From Aegilops tauschii subsp. strangulata (lineage: Eukaryota; Streptophyta; Magnoliopsida; Poales; Poaceae), in assembly GCF_002575655.3 (NCBI RefSeq), contig NC_053037.3, positions 326,395,294 through 326,459,293 on the forward strand: DNA of 64,000 nucleotides, given 5' to 3'. Both the position numbers and the translations under genes were made by a program. Position 1 is the stretch's first letter. Each line of letters starts with the position of its first letter. The notes below the pieces were generated by a model that did no database searches, was not told where the DNA came from, and saw only the letters and a list, made by a program, of their open reading frames with translations. Positions 47,201-58,100 of the stretch are shown piece by piece.

Positions 47201-49365
47201 TCAAGTAATTTCAGAGTGAAGTTGAAGATCGTCGTGACAAGAGGATAAAATGTCTATGATATGATCATAGAGATATCTGAGTTACGAGTTTGGCACACAA
47301 TTAAGACATTGTGGAAAGTGTTTCACAATTAATTCCGCCTGGAGCACCACAATGTGATGGTGTGTCCGAATATCATAATTGTACCCTATTGGATATGGTG
47401 CATACCATGATGTCTCTTTACCACTATCGTTTATGGGTTAGGCATTAGAGACAACCGCATTCACTTTAAATAGGGCACCACGCAATTCCGTTGAGACGAC
47501 ACCGTTTAGAGAAACCTAAGTTGTCGTTTCTTAAAAGTTTGGGGCTGCGATGCTTATGTGAAAAAGTTTCAGGCTGATAAGCTCGAACCCAAAGAGGATA
47601 AATGCATCTTCATAGAATACCCAAAACAGTTGGGTATACCTCCTGTTTCAGATCTGGAAGTAAACAGGTCCTTTCTCGAGGAAAAGTTTCTCTCGAAAGA
47701 ATTGAGTGGGAGGATGGTGGAGACTTGATGAGGTTATTGAACCATGACTTCAACTAGTGTGTAGCAGGGCACATGAAGTTGTTCCTGTGGCACCTACACC
47801 AATTGAAGTGGAAGCTTATGATAGTGATCATGAAACTTCGGATCAAGTCACCACCAAACCTCGTAGGTCGATAAGGATGCGTACTACTTCGAGTGGTACG
47901 TAATCCTGTCTTGGAAGTCATGTTGCTAGACAACAATGAACCTACGAGCTATGGGGAAGCGATGGTGGGCCCGGATTCCGACGAATGGCTCGAGGCCATG
48001 AAATCCGAGAGAGGATCCATGTATAAAAGCAAAGTATAGACTTTGGAAGAAATACTTGATGGTCGTAAGGTTGTTGGGTGCAGATGGATTTTAAAAGGAA
48101 GACAGACAATGATAGTAAGTGTCACCATTAAGAAATCTCGGCTTGTCGTTAAGATGTTTTCCGACAAGTTCAAGGAGTTGACTACGATGAGACTTTCTCA
48201 CTCGTAGCGATGCTAAGAGTCTGTTGGAATTATATTAGCAGTTACTGCATTATTTATGAAATCTTGCAGATAGGATGTCAAAACATTGTTTCCTCGACGA
48301 TTTTCTTGAGGAAAGGTTGTATATGATACAACCAGAAGGTTTTGTCAATCCTGAAAGATGCTAACAAGTATGCAATGCTCCAGCAATCCTTCTAAGGACT
48401 GGAGTAAGCATCTCGGAGTTGGAATGTACGCTTTGATGAGATGATCAAAGATTTTGGGTTTATACAAAGTTTGTTAGAAACTTGTATTTACAATAAAGTG
48501 AGTGGGAGCGCTACAACATTTCTGATAAGTATATGTGAATGACATATTGGTGATCCGAAATGATGTAGAATTTCTGGAAAGCATAAAGGGTTGTTTGAAA
48601 GGAGTTTTTCAAAGGCAGACCTGGATAAAACCGCTTACATATTGGGCATCAAGATCTATAGAGATAGATCAAGACGCCTAATGATACTTTCAAAGAACGC
48701 ACACCTTGACATGATTTTGAAGGAGTTCAAAATAGATCAGCAAAGAAGGAGTTCTTGGCTGTGTTACAAGGTGTGAGTATTGAGTAAGACTCAAGACCTG
48801 ACCACGGCAGAAGAGAGAGAAAGGACGAAGGTCATCCCCTATGCTTTAGACGTAGGCTCTACAGTATGCTATGCTGTGTACCGCACATGAAGTGTGCCTT
48901 GCCATGAGTTGGTCAAGGGGTACAATAGTGATCCGGGAATGGTTCACATGACAGCGGTCGAACTTATCCTTAGTATCTAGTGGACTAAGGAAATTTTCTC
49001 GATTATGGAGGTGAAAAAGGAGTTCGTCGTAAAGGGTTACGTCGATGCAAACTTTGACACTAATCCGGATGACTCTGAGTAGTAAACCGGATTCGTATAG
49101 TAGAGCAGTTATTTAGAATAGCTCCAAGTAGCGCGTGGTAGCTGCATCTACAAGATGACATAGATATTCGTAAAGCACACACGGATCTGAAAGGTTTAGA
49201 TCCGTTGACTAATAACCTCTCTCACAAGCGAGATATGAACAAACCCCATGGGTGTTGGATTCATTACATGGTGATGTGAACTAGATTATTGACTCCAGTA
49301 AACTCTTGGGTATTAATCACATGGCGATGTGAACTAGATTATTGACTCTAGTGCAAGTGGGAGAC
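44251..49365 (+). pseudogene. Degenerate gag-pol of Angela copy B
   Basis: The leader (to about 45550) is followed by a gag remnant (about 45590-46320). Its zinc knuckle CFCNEGNGH runs into a TGA near 46306-46308. Then come the pre-integrase piece with WHCHLSHIG (46797-47012), integrase remnants (47100-47740), and RT remnants (47890-48776) whose catalytic motif near 48533-48544 reads Y-V-N-D. Stops and shifts are frequent. The ~71-bp tandem duplication after the pre-integrase motif (about 46837-46979) and the YVND change are shared with copy A, so the damage predates both insertions. Confidence 0.85.
45209..45306 (+). repeat. 60-bp-period tandem repeat in the Angela leader
   Basis: ACGAGCCTAGCATGTACAGA followed by CATGGCCTCGGAACACA starts at 45211 and at 45271. 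Each copy contains the near-palindrome CATGTACAGACATG. The same pair with the same period occurs in copy A (15511 and 15571, minus strand). Confidence 0.85.
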
Positions 49366-51143
49366 TGTTAGAAATATGCCCTAGAGGCAATAATAAATTG
49401 GTTATTATTATATTTCCTTGTTCATGATAATCGTTTATTATCCATGCTAAAATTGTATTGATAGGAAACTCAGATACATGTGTGGATACATAGACAACAC
49501 CATGTCCCTAGTAAGCCTCTAGTTGACTAGCTCGTTGATCAATAGATGGTTACGGTTTCCTGACCATGGACATTGGATGTCGTTGATAACGGGATCACAT
49601 CATTAGGAGAATGATGTGATGGACAAGACCCAATCCTAATCCTAGCACAAGATCGTGTAGTTCGTTTGCTTAGAGCTTTTCTAATGTCAAGTATCATTTC
49701 CTTAGACCATGAGATTGTGCAACTCCCGGATACCGTAGGAATGCTTTGGGTGTACCAAACGTCACAACGTAACTGGGTGACTATAAAGGTGCACTACAGG
49801 TATCTCCAAAAGTGTCTGTTGGGTTGGCACGAATCGAGACTGGGATTTGTCACTCTGTGTAAACGGAGAGGTATCTCTGGGCCCACTCGGTAGGACATCA
49901 TCATAATGTGCATAATGTGACCAAGGAGTTGATCACGGGATGATGTGTTACGGAACGAGTAAAGAGACTTGCCGGTAACGAGATTGAACAAGGTATCGGG
50001 ATACCGACGATCGAATCTCGGGCAAGTAACATACCGATAGACAAAGGGAATTGTATACGGGATTGATTGAATCCCCGACATCGTGGTTCATCCGATGAGA
50101 TCATCGTGGAACATGTGGGAGCCAACATGGGTATCCAGATCCCGCTGTTGGTTATTGGCCGGAGAACGTCTCAGTCATGTCTGCATGGTTCCCGAACCCG
50201 TAGGGTCTACACACTTAAGGTTCGATGACGCTAGGGTTATAGGGAATAGATATACGTGGTTACCGAATGTTGTTCGGAGTCCCGGATGAGATCCCGGACA
50301 TCACGAGGAGTTCCGGAATGGTCCGGAGGTAAAGATTTATATATGGGAAGTCCTGTTTTGGTCACCGGAAAAGTTTCGGGTGCTATCGGTAACGTACCGG
50401 GACCACCGGGAGGGTCCCGGGGGTCCACCAGGTGGGACCACCGGCCCCAGAGGGCTGCGTGGGCCAAGTGTGGGAGGGGACCAGCCCCAGGTGAGCTGGT
50501 GCGCCCCCCACCAAGGCCCAAGGCGCAGGGAAGGTGGAAGGGGGGAAACCCTAGGCTCAGATGGGCCTAAGGCCCACCTAGTGGTGTGCCCCCCTCTCTC
50601 CCCCCTTGGCCGCCCCTCCAAGTCCCATCTAGGGCTGGCCACACCCCTTTGGGGGGAACCCTAGATGGGGGTGCAGCCCCTCCCCCTCTCCTATATATAG
50701 TGGGGGTTTTGGGGCTGCCAGGGACACGAGAAGATCTCCCTCTTGGCGCAGCCCTACCCCTCTTCCTCCTCCTCTCCCGCGGTGCTTGGCGAAGCCCTGC
50801 AGGATTACCACGCTCCTCCATCACCACCACGCCGTCGTGCTGCTGCTGGACGGAGTCTTCCCCAACCTCTCCCTCTCTCCTTGCTGGATCAAGGCGTGGG
50901 AGACGTCATCGGGCTGCACGTGTGTTGAACGCGGAGGCGCCGTGGTTCGGCGCTTAGATCGGAATCAACCGCGATCTGAATCGCTACGAGTATGACTCCT
51001 TCATCCGTGTTCTTGCAACGCTTCCGCATCGCGATCTACAATGGTATGTAGATGCACTCCCCTTCCCCTCGGTGCTAGATTACTCCATAGATTGATCTTG
51101 GTGATGCGTAGAAAATTTTGAATTTCTGCTACGTTCCCCAACA
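49366..51143 (+). repeat. 3' LTR of Angela copy B
   Basis: Begins TGTTAGAAATATGCCCTAGA and ends ACGTTCCCCAACA; TATATATAG motif at 50692-50700. Confidence 0.95.
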
Positions 51144-52650
51144 GTGCGGGCCGTCCCCTCTAGCATCATGGTGAAGTACTTCGCACACGCCGCATCGTCC
51201 ACATCTAGCATCTCCATGGCCATCTCATAGCTCTCGACCCATGTCTCAGGGGACAAATCGGCGGTGTAATTCGGCACCTTGCGCTGGCCTTTGAAATCCT
51301 TGGGCAGGCGCACACTGCGCAACGCTGGGACAAGACACGGTACTCCCAAAGAACTAGAAGTAACTCCTGGTTCCACCGACGTGGTTGGACGAACCGGAGT
51401 AAGCTGACGGGCTTCATGCTGTGCCGCTAACTCGGCCTCTCTACATGCCCGAGCCCGGTCCACCACCTCCTGAGCATCACCAGCACCACCCGCCGGGTTA
51501 TTGCCACGGGGCGGATCACGGTTCCGTGCGTTGCTTGACACTATCGGTTCATCCATACGCCTGCTGTAACTCCGGCTTGGGCGGGGAGTGGAATGGACTC
51601 GGTCGCGACTATATGAATAACCCTCCTGCTGAACCAAAGCTGTCTCAAGAAGCTCCCTAACCCGACGCGTCTCGACCGCCGCCGGAGACTCACCTTCGAT
51701 CGGGATGGCCGACAGCCGTGAAGCGGCACTGACAATGTTGTCCATCGGGTTAGAGTAATGACCCGGTGGTGTTGGGACATGCTGTGTTACAATGTTGTTC
51801 TGACGAGGCGGATCCACCAAACGTGGCTGAACCGGCGCCCCCGCTCCAGGTGCCCGCCTGGTTTACCACCGGCGGATTACTGGTCCCTGCTCCTGGGGTG
51901 TTAAAGAGGTTTCTAGCGTCATAAACCGGCGGCAGGCGAGATCGGTACCTCCTCTTCAGGACTTCATTCGACGCACTCTGATCCAGCATAATCCGGTAAG
52001 CCTGTGCATCCAATGCGGCCCGCTCCGCGGCCATCCTGGTATCCTTAGCTGTCAAGTCGGCTTTGGCCTGGGTGATCTGATCTTTCACCTTCGCGATTTC
52101 CGCATTGTGTGTATCCTGATCCGTCGGGTTAACCTCCGTCATCAGGTTGCCAACGCGTCAAACAAATCAGATAGAACCTGAGCCGGCGGTCGCACAGGGC
52201 CTCCTGCCCCGGCCGCTATCGCTGCTACCGATCCGGAAATCATCGCCGCTGCGGTCGAAGAGTGGAGCGCTGGTTGCGTACCGGCCATGAAGATCGCAAC
52301 CCGGTTTGGCAGATCAAAGGGGTCCGGAATACTGTCGCCATCGGAACAGTCCCCAATCCGGCCATCTTGCAACTGATATAATGACTCGGTCTCTCCGGTC
52401 GATGACTCGTTGCCGGAATAAACGACGGTTTCACCACCAGATTCCGATCTATCCTCAGGTTCCCCTCCGTGGATGACTCCCACGAAGGCACGCTTCATGA
52501 CAGGCTTAACCCGGGCAGGTCTCGCACGCTGAGCCGTTTCGACGAGGTCGGTGCAGGTGTCCGGCTCAGGTCCCGGTTCGCCGATCTTGCCAATGAAAAC
52601 GTGTATGCCGCCGAAGGGGACCCGGTACCCGTACTCGATTGAGCTGGCCT
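51144..52650 (-). pseudogene. Gypsy gag, N-terminal half
   Basis: Minus-strand frames 52142-52498, 51750-52142 and 51144-51820 encode an acidic N-terminal part, a coiled-coil-like E/A/K segment (DQITQAKADLTAKDTRMAAE) and a Pro/Arg-rich part. A capsid-like region with 'VRLPKDFKGQRKVPNYTADLSPETWV' spacing follows, as in Tat-type gag. The frames do not join cleanly: at least two shifts or stops near 51790 and 52142. Interrupted at 51144 by Angela copy B. Confidence 0.7.
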
Positions 52651-52774
52651 CGGGGCCCTAGCCTGCATCGTCGATGTAGAGCTTGCCACGACGACTTTTG
52701 GTCATCCGGCCCACAGCGTAGCCCTTGAGTCCTTCAAAGCTGCCCTCTAAGAACTCGAAACCATCGTGCGATAG

Positions 52775-52793
52775 CCCCACGGTGGGCGCCAAC
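52775..52793 (-). other. Primer-binding site of the gypsy element
   Basis: Directly inside the right LTR, the minus strand reads TTGGCGCCCACCGTGGGG, the TGGCGCC-type site used by many gypsy elements for tRNA priming. This fixes the 5' LTR as the right one and the orientation as minus. Confidence 0.75.
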
Positions 52794-53314
52794 TGTCGTG
52801 ATTTTGTCACGGCAGATGTCCTAAGGAAAGGACTTAGTCGTGGAGCCATCGCGCGGGTTAGCTTAAAGGGGTTAAAGCGGACAAGGGACGCAGAGAGTTT
52901 ATACTGGTTCGACCTCTTGCGGTGAAGGTAAAAGCCTAATCCAGTTGTTGTGGAATTGCTAGGGTTTCGATGACCAGGGAGCGAATACGCTTTGCCTGAG
53001 TCTCGAGTTGTTGTCTGTTGTCCTTGAACCGCCGCCGGGTCGTCCCCTTATATACATGAGTTGACGTCCATCGGTTTACAGAATCCCGATGCCGGCTCAT
53101 AAACGTGTCCGGCTCGGTCTCTGCTCTTTCTATCTTACAACACAAGTTTACGTATCAATGCCGGTTTATGTCTACAGGCCTTAAACCGGCTTTGGGCCCT
53201 GGGCCTTCATACAACGTCACCGTCTGTCTTCATGGGCTTCAGATATAGTGAACTATCATGGGGTTAACCCGGCCTCTCCTGGCCGGTTTACACCCAGTGG
53301 CAATATCCCAAACA
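52794..53314 (-). repeat. 5' LTR of the Tat-type gypsy element
   Basis: Begins TGTCGTGATTTTGTCACGGC and ends ATATCCCAAACA on the plus strand; a TATATA motif near 53048-53053 serves the minus strand. Confidence 0.93.
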
Positions 53315-53319
53315 CTTTG

Positions 53320-54240
53320 GGTCCAGTCCACAAGGCATACACATAACGTTTCTTAGCAAGTCTTTTTTTTGCAAATGTTTTTCTTAATAATTTGCGAATG
53401 TTTCTTAGCAAGTCTTCATTTCAAAATCACGACGGAAGAGCCGTGGAGAGACGATTCCGGTACCAACGTAGGCAAAGCTGCACAAGAAACATTTCACGTG
53501 AGCAATTCGGGTCCTCACGTGCGCCGCTGCCATTTGCTCACAGTCACAGCCTGATCCGCGAAGGCACGGCGGCGGCCGCACGAGCGTGGGGGGTCACAGG
53601 GTACCACATTTGCCGGGCCACGCGTCGTTTCAGCAGTGGTCGCAGCCAGGAAGGAGGAGCAAAGGATCAAGCGCCGTCCACGCGCGAAACCCCACCAACT
53701 CTATGACGCCCAGCACCAAATCGACCTCACTTACCACTGGGGCGCTGCCCGCGTGCTGCGCGCTGACCCGCGGCTGTCAGTGACGGAAAGGGGCAGCGGG
53801 TAGACATGGCCGGGTGGTTGGGTAAAGCAGGACTAATTGTTGTAAATTAAACGGGTGGACTCCGCTAGGCATGATGAGCTACCGATCCTTGCCGTCCACG
53901 TGTACCCATGGGCCCCGAGTCCCGCGCACACCACCACCATGTACTCGCACATGTATGCATGACACACGGGCCCCAACGTAGCCGGGCTCACCTGTCAGGG
54001 AGTACGGCCAAACATGCTAACGGAGGAACGATCGTTGAGAGGAAAGGGCGCCGCAACTCACCCCGAAATCGCGAGACCAACCCGAAACCATCTTCTCTGG
54101 GTCGCATTTCGGTGGGGTCGGCGAACCATGCCCCACATGGCAGCCAGAGTGGTGGAAGAGACCGGTGGTTTGGCCTGCCGAACGCGGATCGGTCGTATAG
54201 ATTATGTGGTGCGGGATTAGCGAGCGATCGAGCTGTCCCC
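53320..54240 (+). promoter_or_regulatory. Promoter region of the phosphatase gene
   Basis: GC-rich unique-looking sequence between the gypsy TSD and the 5' UTR. Three exact CACGTG G-box/ABRE-type motifs occur at 53495-53500, 53516-53521 and 53897-53902. No strong TATA box is obvious near the presumed start. The gypsy insertion lies within about 1 kb upstream of the presumed transcription start. ORFs here (for example 53908-54351) are compositional. Confidence 0.5.
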
Positions 54241-54384
54241 TACCTGTGTTGCTCTCCCTCTCCCTCCCTCTCCCCCTCTCTCTCTCTTGCGCGCTTGCTT
54301 GCTTCCCTTCTCCGTGTGAGCGAGGCCACCAGCGGAGGAGGGCTGTGCTGAAGAAGGCTGCGCCAGCGAGAGCTTGGTGACTGG
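54240..54384 (+). other. Non-coding 5' UTR exon 1 of the phosphatase gene
   Basis: A CT-rich leader (CTCTCCCTC runs at 54249-54289) ends at the donor GG/GTACGT at 54384/54385. A 5' UTR intron of about 740 bp follows to the acceptor CCTGCAG at 55120. The transcription start is estimated. Confidence 0.5.
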
Positions 54385-55130
54385 GTACGTATCTCCCCTG
54401 CTCGTCGAGCTCCAAGCTTGAATTTCTCTCTCTTTTTTCCAATAGTATTCTTTCGTTCTCTGACTTTTATTTTCCGTGTGATTGCTGCGGATTTTGGTTA
54501 CTAATTGAGTTGTTTGGGTTGGGGAGGGGGGCCGGGGTCAAACTTGAGGTATTTGTAGTATTTTGATACTAGTATTTAGGTTGCTTCAGCTTGCTGTTGG
54601 CTGTTGGGCGTATGGTGTGATTTGTGAATTCTGGCCCGGAAGATGATTTTGTGAGTTCAAGCTTCGGTGTGATTACATATCTCCTGCTCCGAATTTTCTG
54701 CCAAAATAACATGGATCATGGCGGGAGCTTTGTACCGGGAAAGTGTGCATCTCAAATGTCTAGAAATGAAGTTGGTGTTTGTTTGTTTGCGAGGTGGGAT
54801 TAAATCTGTGGAGATATCAGTTTATCGGAGGCTGCTTGATTGTTGAATTCACTTGCCATATGACTACTACAGTATATTTTCTAAATAGCCTTCAGCTAGA
54901 GAACTATATAGGCGCAGCTTCGATGATAAAAGATTCATCATAAGAATTTGTTAAAAAAATGGACGCTCTTAATTTCTCGAGAACTACTAAAGTACTGTAT
55001 TCTTTTTTCCACTACACTAGCCTTTAGATTTTTTTTTACTGCCAATACTTTTCTCCACTAATGTATTGAGTGATATCAAATGTCTCAACAGTTGGCCTTT
55101 TCCTACCTACTGGACCTGCAGTACTTTGAA

Positions 55131-55166
55131 CATGCTTTTTGCATATCACTGCATTAAGGATGAATA
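55131..55166 (+). promoter_or_regulatory. Upstream ORF overlapping the phosphatase start codon
   Basis: If exon 2 begins at 55121, the first ATG is at 55131 and encodes 11 codons ending TAA at 55164-55166. This is out of frame with, and overlaps, the main ATG at 55160. Such an arrangement would be expected to lower translation of the main ORF. Confidence 0.45.
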
Positions 55167-58100
55167 AAATGTTAAGCACCGACTGTTTAGGGACGCAGGA
55201 GTTTCATGCATTCCACAAAACCACTGAAATACTGGAAGACTCGCAATCTGAAGAGATTACATTCCGCGAAACAGCGCTGGGGTCAACGCTAGTAGATCAT
55301 CAAAATGGTAAAGTCTGCTTAATTTTGATTCCGATCTACTTGGTTAGACTCGTTTTGATCTTTTCTCTCTCTCACTGAATTCTGGATTTTCTGCTTGGAA
55401 TACACCTGCACTGTGGCTGCACTAGAGAAGTAGTGACTCTTTCAGAACATAAACTTCCTTGAATTATATAATCCTCAGGAATGTGTTATACTGCTTTACT
55501 GTTATACTACATTGCTTTAAAAATAGTAAATGTGTTGAATTGCAGGTGACTGAACATCAGTCTGGATATCTGGATTAATGTAATATAGGTATATTAGATA
55601 GTACGAAATCGGAAGGTAGTTTTTGTTCCTTGTTGTACTTTTATACTGCTATTTATACTGCATGAGTGTATCTAGCATTAACCTCTTTATACTCTGGCTG
55701 CTAAACAATAAACACTACTGCTAAGTTCCAAGTCTATGTAGCAAACCTTCTGTAGAAATGAAATACTGCAAGCGATAAGAGGTTGTTGCTTATGTTGTGT
55801 GGTTAGCTCAAAGATAAGAATGTTCATATATATGTCCGTCTCTCCCCAGCATCAAGTTGTCAAATTTACCTTCTGTTTTAGAAAGCCCAGATATTTCACC
55901 GCTCTATAATTAGGATATGCATATGATGTTATTAATACCATTAATTAGTTGCATATGGATGTACGGTTCTCTCAAAGACGACAGTGAGTTCATAGTTGCG
56001 ATTTAATTTATTTATTTATTGCAGTTCTCTCTACTGCCGAAGTGTTGCAATTTAATTTATTTTTGTTTGCAGTCCACTCTACTGCCGCAGTATCAGCAGG
56101 AGACACTGGAATGGCTGAAGTCAACTTGTTGCATGGTGAATCTGACACATCAGCTACCGGTTTACTGCCAGTGTCATTCTTGTCATGCAGTCCTAGATCT
56201 ATGGTGATTAATCTTCTAATTCGTTTAATAAAATTTAATTCCTGATAAAAAAAACATACTTCTGTTTCTGGTCTCTGATAAGAAAATCACATATCATAAC
56301 TTACCATTATTTGGTTGATTTCCTCTATTTCTCAGAAGCAAGTGCGTACTTAGGTTCATATCTTCTTTTAGATAATGCATAGACTCATATCTGGCATTGT
56401 GGTCCTATTGAAAAAGTATGCCGATCTAGGACTCATGCCAGTTGTAAGGATTATCAGCTAATTGCCACAGCGGTTGGTTTTACATCTTGTAGCAACTTTA
56501 CTCAAGAACTATATTTGGAATTTATGTGTTAGTTTTACTTTGGAATTAGATGACTCTTCATTGTTCTTTTTACCTTCATGTTAATAAGTACTCCCTCCGT
56601 TTCTAAATATAAGCCCTTTTAGAGATTTCAATACGGATGTATATAGACACATTTTAGAGTGTAGATTCACTCATTTTGCTCCATATATAGTCCACGTTGG
56701 AATCTCTAAAAAGGTTTATATTTAGGAACGGAGGGAATAATATCTTATTCCTTTGCTTAATAGTCATTACTACATACACTTGTCACAAGTTAAATACTAA
56801 ATAATGTTGAGCTGATAAAAAAACAATATATTTTCTGCTTATGTTACATTGGGAAATCAAGAATGTGGCGGGCTAAATTTTTTAAAGCCAATTATATGTT
56901 TGGAAGTATAAATTAAGGAACTATGAACCTGTAACATTGGTTGAAGTGATGAAACCATAACAGTTCCGTGACTGGGGCTGGAAATAACAAACCCATTCTC
57001 CTTCGCTGTGGTTGTTTTCTGCAATCCGCTTAGACACTAGGAGCTATCTCAGTTTAAGTTACTTAGACAATGATTATCAGCTGCCTTTGTAAAATCTAAC
57101 AGAACGATTCCATCTTTGCTTTATTTATCCATTTCATCAGCCTAGAAGCACTGCTACTTATGTCAAGTTATGAATTCTGCAGTATGGATTATTCAACTAA
57201 TACTTAATATTTGTAGGTTCCAATATCAGTTCCGTCATCATCTGGCCTTGAAGCTATCCTGACACCTAATCCAATGTACAGTGATGTTCAGTTGAAAGAA
57301 GTGAACTACAATGCTACAGGTAATATGGCTTGACTTTCAACTCTTCCAATGTTTTAAGTCGCTGACTTACTGTAGTATTTTAATTTTAGGCTTCATATCT
57401 TCAGCCTTTCCAGTGTTGTATTGGACTATATGTTGCTCAAGTATACGCATTTAGCTGCTTGCCTTTATCATGTTATCCAGTTCTTTATCTTACTATGTGG
57501 TATCTGAATGTGCTGATCTTCTCCCTATTCTGTCATTGCAGCAATGGACGAAAGCACCGAGTTCCTTCAGCTGATTCTTAGTGGCAATGATGAAGGCTAC
57601 AATACTACAAGCGAACTGCAAGTTTGGGATGTTCTGGATTTCTACTTCTCAGAAAGTTTTTCTGATGTACAATTTGATAGCATAATGGGTTTTACAAGTG
57701 ACGTCAGTACTTCCTCTCATGATTATATGATGAATATTGTTGACTTGGTAGAGCGGCCTGTGGCACTCCTGTCTCTCAATGAGACAGAGGAACCAAATAA
57801 TGCAACCAATAAGGCTCCAGTCGATCACAGTACAATGGACCCTGATGACACATCCTTGTACCTTCAAATGAAACCACCAGATTCAGAAACCGAAAGTACT
57901 TCTGCCTCTCAGGATGTGATAGGAATTGAGTATGGTGATGAAAAGCTTCATTCTAGAGGTCTGCCTGATTTAATGGATGTTGACTCATCCAATCGTCTGC
58001 GAAAATCACCAGTGAGAACAAAGCATGTCACTCTTGTGCTTGATTTGGATGGTAAGCAGGCAATGTATTCACATCATTCAGTTATACTTCTGAAGTTTTC

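Larger units (their letters stand above)
42473..51143 (+). mobile_element. Complete Angela/BARE-type copia element (copy B), coding region decayed
   Basis: LTRs at 42473-44250 and 49366-51143 are both 1778 bp. The TSD GTGCG is perfect at 42468-42472 and 51144-51148. A polypurine tract (AAGTGGGAGAC) precedes the right LTR and TGGCATCATGAGC follows the left LTR, so the orientation is plus. The LTRs differ at roughly 33-35 sites (hand count, ~1.9%), nearly all transitions. It sits in the gag gene of the Tat-type gypsy, whose reading frame resumes across the site. Confidence 0.95.
29331..53314 (-). mobile_element. Complete large gypsy (Tat-type) retrotransposon with antisense gene
   Basis: Two 521-bp LTRs (29331-29851 and 52794-53314) are flanked by a perfect 5-bp TSD, CTTTG (29326-29330 and 53315-53319). 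Excluding the nested Angela and solo LTR the element is about 13.6 kb. On the minus strand the order is primer-binding site, gag, protease, RT, RNase H, integrase, then a long 3' region carrying a gene on the opposite strand. This order, the second RNase H-like domain and the antisense ORF match the Tat lineage (RIRE2/Grande relatives). The pol frame has several in-frame stops, mostly TAG, so the copy is defective. LTRs differ at about 19 of 521 sites by hand count. Confidence 0.93.

Noticed and set aside
53908..54351. 147-codon ORF in the phosphatase promoter and leader
   Set aside because: It runs through the CT-rich 5' UTR and GC-rich promoter; no homology, and its frame is unrelated to the spliced gene.
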